Assembly (NCBI RefSeq): GCF_947503855.1
Contig: NZ_CANNFF010000008.1
Location: 1-64,000, forward strand
Origin: an uncultured Polaribacter sp.
GTDB lineage: Bacteria > Bacteroidota > Bacteroidia > Flavobacteriales > Flavobacteriaceae
DNA length: 64,000 nt
Direction of reading: 5' to 3'
Under the pieces are notes generated by a model. That model searched no databases and was not told where the DNA came from. It saw only the letters and a list, made by a program, of their open reading frames with translations. The translations under genes and the position numbers were made by a program. This document shows positions 34,855 to 42,112 of this stretch, piece by piece; the first letter of the stretch is position 1, and the number at the start of each line of letters is the position of its first letter.

Positions 34855-35112
34855 AAACTACACAAGCCAATAAAAGCCAGTAGCAAAAGTTTTGTTTTTT
34901 TCACCTTAAAAATTTCTAGTAATCGTTTGTTCATAGTTAACTATTTTAAAATCAATACAAATCGGTTACTTTTTTTGATTTTAATATTTAGGTAACCATA
35001 TAAGTTACTTATTTATTTAAATTCAATCAAATTTTATGACTGCTTAAAAACTTCAAAACCTCGTTAATCGTAAGATTACCAAGGTTTTGTTCTAGTTTAA
35101 TACTTAAAGTTG

Positions 35113-35187
35113 TCGGGGTGGCAGGATTCGAACCTGCGACCTCCTCGTCCCAAACGAGGCGCGATGACCGGGCTACGCTACACCCCG
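35113..35187 (-). tRNA. tRNA-Pro (anticodon TGG)
   Basis: A 75-nt cloverleaf on the minus strand. Acceptor stem CGGGGTG pairs with CACCCCG; the anticodon arm CCTCGTTTGGGACGAGG presents TGG, which reads Pro codon CCA; the T-arm GCAGGTTCGAATCCTGC is canonical. The discriminator is A and CCA is not encoded. It sits between two gene remnants. Confidence 0.97.
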
Positions 35188-35349
35188 AAAATGTAAATTT
35201 GTAATTTTAAAAAGTGTAAAATTACAAATCCAAAAAGTCATCAATTTTAGGACTGCAAATATAGAATAATATTTATATTTTGTGTTAATTTTATTAAAAT
35301 AATTAAAGGTGAAAATAAAAAAAAATATTTTGTACTATTTAGTTTTTTA

Positions 35350-35639
35350 ATGCTATTTGCTTTTTGTTTTTCTCAAGAATCAAATAATAAAAATTACGAA
35401 ATTATTGTTCCATATATGGGTATGTCTTGGGGATTTTCATTGCAAGTATAAAAGCTATTAAATATGGTTTAATTGGTAAAATAATAGTAAACGGTGTTAC
35501 ATATAAAGGTATGACGACTTATTTAGGTTTGTATGCAAATGAAGTTGCAGATGTTATGAGTTATAGGACCAATTCTTGGGGAAATACAAATAATAAAATG
35601 ATTTCAGAAAAAGAGGTGGAATCCGTTTCTAAAAAGTAA
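35350..35639 (+). pseudogene. Decayed cytochrome c-type gene
   Basis: The first frame (35350-35451) starts with a signal peptide (MLFAFCFSQ) and stops after 33 codons. The next frame, open to 35639, encodes KIIVNGVTYKGMTTY and NEVADVMSYRTNSWGN, the C-terminal heme-pocket region of small monoheme cytochromes c (VNGVxYxGxM, then ADVLTYxxNSWGN). The CxxCH heme site and the middle of the protein are missing, so the gene has suffered a deletion with frameshift. The Met ligand region reads GMTTY. Confidence 0.7.
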
Positions 35640-35764
35640 GTACTATTAAAATATAAACAATCTATAAATTTTTGTTATTAACTAATTATAATTATTCATA
35701 TAAAAATATGTGATAAATAAATCTAAAAATATAGTTTTGTTATCTAAATTTTTCAAATCAAATT

Positions 35765-36712
35765 ATGTCAGAAAATATCGAAAAAATTAAATGTTTAATT
35801 ATTGGTTCTGGTCCTGCAGGTTATACTGCAGCAATTTATGCAGCTAGAGCAGATATGAAACCTGTAATGTACACAGGTATGCAAATGGGTGGACAATTAA
35901 CCACTACTACAGAGGTAGATAATTTTCCTGGTTATAAAGATGGTACGGATGGACCTGCAATGATGGAAGACTTAAAACATCAAGCAGAGCGTTTTGGTAC
36001 AGAAGTTCGTTTTGGAATGGTTACCAAAGTAGATTTGAGTGATAAAGTTGGCGGAGTTCATAAAATAATTGTGGATGAATCTAAACACATAGAAGCCCAA
36101 ACTGTAATTATATCTACAGGAGCTACAGCAAAATATTTAGGAATAGAAAGTGAACAACGTTTAATTGGTGGAGGTGTTTCTGCATGTGCAACTTGCGATG
36201 GTTTTTTCTATAAAGGACAAGATGTAGTGGTTGTTGGAGCAGGAGACACTGCTGCAGAAGAAGCTACCTATTTAGCAAATATTTGTAGCAAAGTAACGAT
36301 GTTGGTTCGTAAAGATTATATGAGAGCCTCTAAAGCTATGCAACACAGAGTTAATAAAACAGAAAATATAGAAGTGTTGTATAACACAGAAATAGATGAG
36401 GTTTTAGGTGATAATGTGGTTACAGGTGTAAGAGCAATACATAATCAAACCAAAGAAAAGCATGAAATACCTGTAACAGGTGTGTTTATTGCTATTGGAC
36501 ATAAACCGAATTCAGATTTATTTAAAGGTGTTTTAGATATGGATGAAACAGGTTATTTAATTACCAAAGGCAAAACAACCAAAACAAATTTACCAGGTGT
36601 TTTTGCTGCTGGAGATATACAAGATAAAGAATACAGACAAGCAGTAACTGCTGCAGGTACAGGTTGTATGGCTGCTTTAGATGCAGAACGTTACTTAGGA
36701 GCTTTAGAATAG
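35765..36712 (+). CDS. trxB: Thioredoxin-disulfide reductase
   Basis: A 315-residue flavoenzyme reducing thioredoxin with NADPH. FAD motif GSGPAGYTAAIYAARA is at the N-terminus; the redox pair is in CATCDG near residue 142; the NADPH motif GAGDTAAEEATYLA follows; and the C-terminal FAD motif GVFAAGDIQDKEYRQAVTAA closes the protein. Cytoplasmic. It would serve the Trx/peroxiredoxin module encoded at 47.6-48.9 kb. Followed by a strong terminator. Confidence 0.98.
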   Translation: MSENIEKIKCLIIGSGPAGYTAAIYAARADMKPVMYTGMQMGGQLTTTTEVDNFPGYKDGTDGPAMMEDLKHQAERFGTEVRFGMVTKVDLSDKVGGVHKIIVDESKHIEAQTVIISTGATAKYLGIESEQRLIGGGVSACATCDGFFYKGQDVVVVGAGDTAAEEATYLANICSKVTMLVRKDYMRASKAMQHRVNKTENIEVLYNTEIDEVLGDNVVTGVRAIHNQTKEKHEIPVTGVFIAIGHKPNSDLFKGVLDMDETGYLITKGKTTKTNLPGVFAAGDIQDKEYRQAVTAAGTGCMAALDAERYLGALE

Positions 36713-36730
36713 TTTCTACAATAAATTGAT

Positions 36731-36768
36731 AAAAAAAGAGATTACCAGTTTGTAATCTCTTTTTTTTT
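36731..36768 (+). terminator. Terminator after trxB
   Basis: Stem AAAAAAAGAGATTAC / GTAATCTCTTTTTTTT with a small loop, 18 bp after the trxB stop. Confidence 0.88.
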
Positions 36769-36774
36769 GTTGTC

Positions 36775-36794
36775 ATTCCTGCAAAGGCAGGAAT
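36775..36794. repeat. Short palindromic intergenic repeat
   Basis: ATTCCTGCAAAGGCAGGAAT is an 8-bp inverted repeat with a 4-base loop, GC-richer than its surroundings. It resembles the small dispersed palindromic repeats (CATTCCTGCG...GCAGGAATC type) of many Bacteroidetes genomes. Confidence 0.5.
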
Positions 36795-36828
36795 CTAAAA
36801 TAGTTTTATTTTCTAAATGGACAGATAA

Positions 36829-37275
36829 TTAAGCGTTTACAGCTGCTTTCATCGATTTTCTGTACGTAAACTTGTTAAAAATGTTACGTTTTCCAAAGTT
36901 GTTCACCGATTTTGCATTGATAAATTTACCAAACAAAATTTTATTGACTCCAAAATACTCATAGGTATTACCATCTGTAAAAGTAACTTCTAGTAACATG
37001 CTTTTGTGGCGCCAATCTGCAACTTGAAACTCGGTAATTGTTTTTTTGTAAGCGTCTAAATTTGCTTCTTTAGTTTCTGGAGCAATACTAACTAAAAAGT
37101 GATAACCATCAATAATTTTTGTACTAATTTCTTCTGCTTCTAGCTTTTTGTCTTCGTCTAAAAATTTATCAGGATGATATTCTTTAACCAAACTTCTATA
37201 AGTAGTTTTTAACTCTTTTAAATTGATAGTACCATCAATCTTAAATAGTTTTTTATATTCTTTTATGCGTTTCAT
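36829..37275 (-). CDS. J-domain and KTSC-domain protein
   Basis: A 148-residue protein. Residues 1-65 form a J domain with the HPD motif (SLVKEYHPDKF) that stimulates Hsp70 ATPase. Residues from about 75 form a KTSC domain (DWRHKSMLLEVTFTDG, then YEYFGV). The C-terminus is basic. The start at 37275 is preferred over 37338 because the J domain then begins at once. It may target DnaK to a nucleic-acid or lysyl-tRNA-synthetase-like partner, but the function is unknown. Confidence 0.85.
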   Translation of the reverse strand: MKRIKEYKKLFKIDGTINLKELKTTYRSLVKEYHPDKFLDEDKKLEAEEISTKIIDGYHFLVSIAPETKEANLDAYKKTITEFQVADWRHKSMLLEVTFTDGNTYEYFGVNKILFGKFINAKSVNNFGKRNIFNKFTYRKSMKAAVNA

Positions 37276-37520
37276 TTTTAAATTTAAAAATTGCGTGCAA
37301 AAGTATTGATAAAAAAAGTGATTAACTGTTTCTTTCATGTTTTATTTCCTTTCTTTAATAAGAAAAAAAACGATTCTAAAACGGCGTGGTATTTTTCTAT
37401 AGCTTTTATAATGAATTTTACAGCTTCTATGTATAATTGTTGGAAATGTATTTGTAAGTTTGTGGTCGTTTTTACAATAATAGAAGCATCGTTATCTGAA
37501 CCATTGTAAATTTTATAAAA

Positions 37521-38429
37521 TTATAACCTCAATTCTTTTCTTTCTTTAGTATCTGTTGCACCATTTTTAGTCCAATAAGCAGATTTTATGGTATTTATTT
37601 TTTCTGCTTTAGTAGTCAAAGTCTTTCCTCTATTGGTTGTTATTTCTTCCCAACTTTCAATTGTATATGGAAAATCTTTAGTCAATTTAATAGTCAGTTT
37701 TCTTTTTAATGTTGGATAATACACAGAAAAATTTATAAATTCTCCTTTTTCGATTAAATTAACTTCAGCATCATACGCTTTTATTTTTTGATGGTTTAGA
37801 GCCAGATATTCAAAAGAAGGAATTACTTTATACTTCCCTTTTGCAATGCTTTTTGGGTTTATTCTTAATTGATTCCAAAGTTCGTTTTCTAATGCATTTT
37901 TTTCTAATGAAACTTTTCTATCTGCATTACTTTCAAAATAAGAAAAGAAATCAATTTTAAATTTTTCTCTATTGTTTAATTGCATAAAAGTATTACCACA
38001 CCATTCTTGTGATGAAAATGAAATTTTAATCGTTTTTTTATTGATATCAATAGGAGTAAAGATGCTTGTCATTAACGAATAAGGATAAATACCTGTCGTA
38101 AATTTTTTAGTACTATTCAGTTTTAAAACAGGAACATTTTTTTTGTTTTGATTATCTGCTTTTACTTGTTTTTCTGGTAAAAAATCTTCGGTTACAAAAA
38201 TATTTACAGCAGTACCTTGATGGAGTTCTCCATACCTGTTTTGAGTAAGTTTGTAAGAAGTAATTTCTGCTTTACCTGCATACCAATATTCACTAAACTT
38301 AGGATGTTTTTTAGTGGGTTTAAGTTTTTGGTTTGTATTTGTAACCGTTTTTTTGCCATCAACAAGAGAACAAAATATAAATAATAAACTGGTAATTATT
38401 TGGATGGCTTTTTTCATAGTAGTTTTCAT
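37521..38429 (-). CDS. Conserved secreted protein, function unknown
   Basis: A 302-residue protein with an N-terminal signal segment (IQIITSLLFIFCSLVDG); the Cys at residue 21 could be a lipobox Cys, but the context is atypical. The mature part is beta-rich, with the recurrent block FSEYWYAGKAEITSYKLTQ and a later FSSQEWCGNTFMQLNN. Homologues in Flavobacteriaceae are sometimes labelled septum formation inhibitor, a name with no support in this sequence. ATG 38429 or 38417 could be the start. Monocistronic. Confidence 0.75.
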   Translation of the reverse strand: MKTTMKKAIQIITSLLFIFCSLVDGKKTVTNTNQKLKPTKKHPKFSEYWYAGKAEITSYKLTQNRYGELHQGTAVNIFVTEDFLPEKQVKADNQNKKNVPVLKLNSTKKFTTGIYPYSLMTSIFTPIDINKKTIKISFSSQEWCGNTFMQLNNREKFKIDFFSYFESNADRKVSLEKNALENELWNQLRINPKSIAKGKYKVIPSFEYLALNHQKIKAYDAEVNLIEKGEFINFSVYYPTLKRKLTIKLTKDFPYTIESWEEITTNRGKTLTTKAEKINTIKSAYWTKNGATDTKERKELRL

Positions 38430-38466
38430 TTTAACTTTATTTTATTACGAATTTACATAATTATAT

Positions 38467-38499
38467 AAAAAAAGACCCTCAATTAAGAGGGGCTTTTTT
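38467..38499 (-). terminator. Terminator of the fatty-acid oxidation operon
   Basis: On the minus strand the imperfect stem GCCCCTC / GAGGGTC with AATT loop sits between an A-run and a T-run, about 56 bp after the acyl-CoA dehydrogenase stop. Confidence 0.7.
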
Positions 38500-38554
38500 A
38501 AACAAACAACTAATTCTTAAAAACGTATTTTTAAGAAGTTTTTACATATTTTTA

Positions 38555-40351
38555 TTAAAAGCAATATTTGTTTTCTGCTTTTACTTTTTCTGCAATTTCG
38601 TTACGTAAATCTACAATATCTGGATAGTTAGCATATTTAGTAAAACGCTTTAAGCCCATTAATAACATGCGTTGCTCATCACCTTCAGCAAAAGAAATAA
38701 TACTTTCTTTACCTTTTTCTTCAATTTTATCTACTGCATGATATAAGTATAATTTAGACATTGCAATTTGTATAGATTGAGAATCCTCTCCAAAACGTTT
38801 CGCGTTTTTCTCTGTTCTTAAAATTGCAGATTCTGCCATATAAATTTCTATTAAAATATCTGCAGCTGCAATTAATAATTGTTGGTGTTGTTCTAATTCT
38901 GTTCCAAATTTTTGAATTGCAGACCCAGCAACCATTAAAAATGTTTTCTTTAATTTTGCAATTATTTCTTTTTCTTCTGCAAACAATTCAGAATAATCTG
39001 GTGTATCAAAAGATGGTATGCCCATTAGTTCATCTGCAACAGCAGTTGCAGGACCTAATAAATCTACATGACCTTTCATTGCTTTTTTAACCAACATTCC
39101 TACGCAAAGCATTCTATTAATTTCGTTTGTGCCTTCATAAATACGTGCAATTCTTGCATCTCTCCAAGCAGCTTCCATGGGTGTTTCTTCAGAAAAGCCC
39201 ATACCACCAAAAATCTGAATTCCTTCGTCTGCACAATTTTGTACATCTTCTGAAACAGCTACTTTTAAAATAGAGCATTCTATGGCATATTCTTCTACAC
39301 CTTTTAATTCTGCTTCTTGATGGCTATTACCAGCTTCTACTCTTAAAGCAATTCTATCTTCGATATCTTTTGATGCTCTATAAGTTGCAGACTCACCAAC
39401 ATATGTATTGGTTGCCATTTCTGCTAACTTTACTTTAATTGCGCCAAAATCTGCAATAGGGGTTTTAAATTGTTTACGCTCGTTAGCATAATTAACAGCA
39501 TGAGAAACAATTCTTCTTTGTGAGTCTAAGCAAGCCCCTGCTAATTTTATACGTCCTACATTTAAGGCGTTCATGGCAATTTTAAAACCTTCTCCACGAC
39601 CTGCTAACATGTTTTCTGCAGGTACAATCGTATCGTTAAAAAATACTTGTCTTGTAGAGGATGCTCTAATACCTAATTTGTGTTCTTCTTCACCTAATGT
39701 AATTCCGTTAGGGTTGTTTTTATCATATTCTACAATAAAACCAGTAATATTTTTATCATTTTCTATTCTTGCAAAAACAATCATTAATCGACAAAAACCT
39801 GCATTAGAAATCCACATTTTTTGTCCATTAATCTTATACGATTTTCCATCAGCAGAAAGTTCTGCAGTTGTTTTCCCAGAATTTGCATCAGATCCTGCAC
39901 CAGGTTCTGTTAAACAATAAGCTCCAAACCACTCTCCAGTAGCTAATTTGGGTACATATTTTTGTTTTTGTTCTTCTGTGCCATACAAGGTAATTGGCAT
40001 TGTTCCAATTCCTGTATGCGCACCAAAAGCGGTACTAAAAGAGCCAGTTCCACTAGAAATATAATCACAAGTTAATAATGTAGAAACAAAGCCCATACCT
40101 AAACCATCGTATTGTTCTGGTACAGCAACACCTAAAAAACCTAACTCACCAGCTTTACGCATTACTTCTTCAGTGAGAGCATAATCTTTTGCTTCAAACC
40201 TATTTTTATGGGGAATAATTTCTCTGTCATTAAATTCCGTTACAGCTTCTTTCATCATTTGTTGCTCCTCAGTAAAATCTTCTGGAGTAAATACATTTTC
40301 GCAGTTAGTTTCTTTTACTAAAAACTGTCCACCTCTTAATAGTTCTGCCAT
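38555..40351 (-). CDS. fadE: Acyl-CoA dehydrogenase
   Basis: A 598-residue flavin-dependent acyl-CoA dehydrogenase for the first step of beta-oxidation. The FAD/substrate motif GAYCLTEPGAGSDANSG lies near residue 145, MWISNAG near 180 and the C-terminal signature RDARIARIYEGTNEINRML near 400, with the catalytic Glu in YEGTNEI. About 170 extra C-terminal residues form a helical domain, as in the long VLCAD-like subgroup. Last gene of the marR-fadB-fadA operon. Confidence 0.94.
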   Translation of the reverse strand: MAELLRGGQFLVKETNCENVFTPEDFTEEQQMMKEAVTEFNDREIIPHKNRFEAKDYALTEEVMRKAGELGFLGVAVPEQYDGLGMGFVSTLLTCDYISSGTGSFSTAFGAHTGIGTMPITLYGTEEQKQKYVPKLATGEWFGAYCLTEPGAGSDANSGKTTAELSADGKSYKINGQKMWISNAGFCRLMIVFARIENDKNITGFIVEYDKNNPNGITLGEEEHKLGIRASSTRQVFFNDTIVPAENMLAGRGEGFKIAMNALNVGRIKLAGACLDSQRRIVSHAVNYANERKQFKTPIADFGAIKVKLAEMATNTYVGESATYRASKDIEDRIALRVEAGNSHQEAELKGVEEYAIECSILKVAVSEDVQNCADEGIQIFGGMGFSEETPMEAAWRDARIARIYEGTNEINRMLCVGMLVKKAMKGHVDLLGPATAVADELMGIPSFDTPDYSELFAEEKEIIAKLKKTFLMVAGSAIQKFGTELEQHQQLLIAAADILIEIYMAESAILRTEKNAKRFGEDSQSIQIAMSKLYLYHAVDKIEEKGKESIISFAEGDEQRMLLMGLKRFTKYANYPDIVDLRNEIAEKVKAENKYCF

Positions 40352-40400
40352 TTTTATTTTTTTTTTAGATTTTAGAAAAAAGAAAATAGAAAAAAGACCT

Positions 40401-40762
40401 TTATTGTAGGCTATTTTGAAAGCCCATTGTCATTCTTTGAAATTCTTCTATTTTGTCTTCTATTTTTTTAATTCTTCGTTATTAATATATTTTCTATAAT
40501 TTGCAACTAATAATTGTGTGCCTAATTCAAAAGAAGAGCCAAGAGAAATATCAAGGTAATATTTAAAAGATTTGTCAGTTCTAGAAGAACCTTCAGCAAT
40601 ATTACTTGGCATTGACACAGAACATCTACTTATTTGTGAACTTAAATCATACCTTTCGTGCTTAGGAAAATTTAATAAAATATCTGAAATATCATTTGTT
40701 ATCTCTAATCCGAGTTTCCAAATCTTCAAATTTTTATAATTATGTCTTTGTTTAGCGCACAT
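40401..40762 (-). pseudogene. Four helix bundle protein (S23-like) with a frameshift at an A7 run
   Basis: The intact frame (40460-40762) encodes 100 residues with the four-helix-bundle/23S intervening-sequence hallmark: NYKNLKIWKLG, RYDLSSQISRCSVSMPSNIAEGSSR and SSFELGTQLLVA. It stops at TAG just after TTA AAA AAA. The -1 frame continues with IEDKIEEFQRMTMGFQNSLQ and stops at 40401, giving the usual length of about 120 residues. Either one A was lost from the run, or the A AAA AAA heptamer drives -1 frameshifting. It sits between fadE and fadA; these genes are common strays in flavobacterial operons. Confidence 0.75.
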
Positions 40763-40800
40763 TTTCTTTCTTCTTTTCTCTTTTTTCTATATTCTTTTAA

Positions 40801-41991
40801 TTAAGAGAGAAACTCAAATATACCTGCTGCACCTTGTCCAGTTCCTACACACATTGTTACCATTCCGTATTTATTTTTCATAGTGCGTTTGCGCATTTCA
40901 TCAAATAATTGCACAGATAGTTTTGCACCTGTACAACCTAAAGGATGTCCTAATGCAATTGCCCCACCATTTACATTTACAATGTCTTGATTTAAATCTA
41001 ATTTACGCATAACAGCTAAAGATTGTGATGCAAAAGCTTCATTTAATTCTATTAACTCAATATCTTTTTGTTGCAAACCAGCCTGTTTTAAAGCTTTTGG
41101 AATTGCAGCTACAGGACCAATACCCATAATTCTAGGTTCTACACCAGCAGCAGCATAATTTACAACTCTTGCAATAGGTTCTATATTTAATTCTTTTACC
41201 ATTTCTTCGCTCATCACCATTACAAAAGCAGCGCCATCACTCATTTGTGATGAATTTCCTGCAGTTACACTTCCATTAGCAGCAAAAACAGGTCTTAATT
41301 TATTTAAAACAGCTGTAGATGTTCCAGCTCTTGGGCCTTCATCTTTTGTAACTGTATATTTTTTAATTGTTTTTTTGCCATTTTCATCTAAGTAAGTTTG
41401 TTCTACTTCAATAGGAACAATTTGATCTTGAAAACGGTTTTCTGCCTGTGCTTTTAAGGCTTTCATGTGAGAATTATAGGCAAATTCATCTTGGTCTTCT
41501 CTAGAAACTTTAAATTGATTAGCAACTGCTTCTGCAGTATTTCCCATTCCCCAGTAATAATCTGCATGGCCGTCTTTAATGGTGTCGTAGTTTAATTCTG
41601 GTTTAAAACCTGTCATTGGCACAGAGCTCATGCTTTCTGCACCACCTGCAATGATACAACTTGCCATTCCTGCATTAATTTTAGCAGCGGCCATGGCAAT
41701 TGTTTCCAACCCAGAAGAACAAAAACGGTTTACAGTTACTCCAGGAACATCCACAGAATTTAATCCTATTAAAGAAATAAAACGAGCCATATTTAATCCT
41801 TGAGAACCTTCTGGCATTGCGTTTCCAACAATTACATCATCTATACGTTTTACGTCTAAATTGGGTAATTCTTTCATCATATGTTGAATGGTTTCTGCCC
41901 CCAACTCATCTGCACGTTTAAAGCGAAAAACACCTTTTGGAGCTTTACCAACTGCAGTTCTGTATGCTTTTACTATGTATGCTGTTTTCAT
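40801..41991 (-). CDS. fadA: Acetyl-CoA C-acyltransferase (thiolase)
   Basis: A 396-residue thiolase for the last step of beta-oxidation. The nucleophilic Cys is in NRFCSSGLETIAMAA near residue 91, the second motif is NGGAIALGHPLGCTGAK near 345 (catalytic His), and the C-terminal MCVGTGQGAAGIFE holds the acid/base Cys. The start at 41991 (MKTAYIVKAYRTAVGK) fits the family; an upstream Met at 42045 would read through a palindromic repeat. Partner of the preceding fadB gene. Confidence 0.97.
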   Translation of the reverse strand: MKTAYIVKAYRTAVGKAPKGVFRFKRADELGAETIQHMMKELPNLDVKRIDDVIVGNAMPEGSQGLNMARFISLIGLNSVDVPGVTVNRFCSSGLETIAMAAAKINAGMASCIIAGGAESMSSVPMTGFKPELNYDTIKDGHADYYWGMGNTAEAVANQFKVSREDQDEFAYNSHMKALKAQAENRFQDQIVPIEVEQTYLDENGKKTIKKYTVTKDEGPRAGTSTAVLNKLRPVFAANGSVTAGNSSQMSDGAAFVMVMSEEMVKELNIEPIARVVNYAAAGVEPRIMGIGPVAAIPKALKQAGLQQKDIELIELNEAFASQSLAVMRKLDLNQDIVNVNGGAIALGHPLGCTGAKLSVQLFDEMRKRTMKNKYGMVTMCVGTGQGAAGIFEFLS

Positions 41992-42002
41992 AATATTATT
42001 CC

Positions 42003-42110
42003 TATCCCTAACCCTTTCCAAAGGAAAGGGAACTTTTGTGGGCATATTTTAGTTAATAAATTATTTTTTTCATTCACTTTTCCTTCCCCTTTGTGGAAGA
42101 TCGATGGGGA
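42003..42110. repeat. Palindromic intergenic repeats between fadB and fadA
   Basis: CCCTTTCCAAAGGAAAGGG (42012-42030) is an almost perfect palindrome, and CTTCCCCTTTGTGGAAG (42083-42099) is a second, imperfect one with extra CCCC/GGGG pairing to 42109. Both are GC-rich for this genome and lie inside an operon, so they resemble REP-like dispersed elements that form mRNA hairpins. Confidence 0.6.
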
Positions 42111-42112
42111 TT

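Noticed and set aside
34815..34934. Minus-strand 39-residue ORF with a signal-peptide-like core (KLLLLAFIGLCSFQ)
   Set aside because: It overlaps the IS1595 remnant, has no domain after the hydrophobic segment and no promoter or ribosome site; at most a fragment of a lost secreted protein gene.
42000..42112. Small RNA gene between fadB and fadA
   Set aside because: The palindromes look like dispersed repeats inside an operon; no promoter or terminator of their own is visible.
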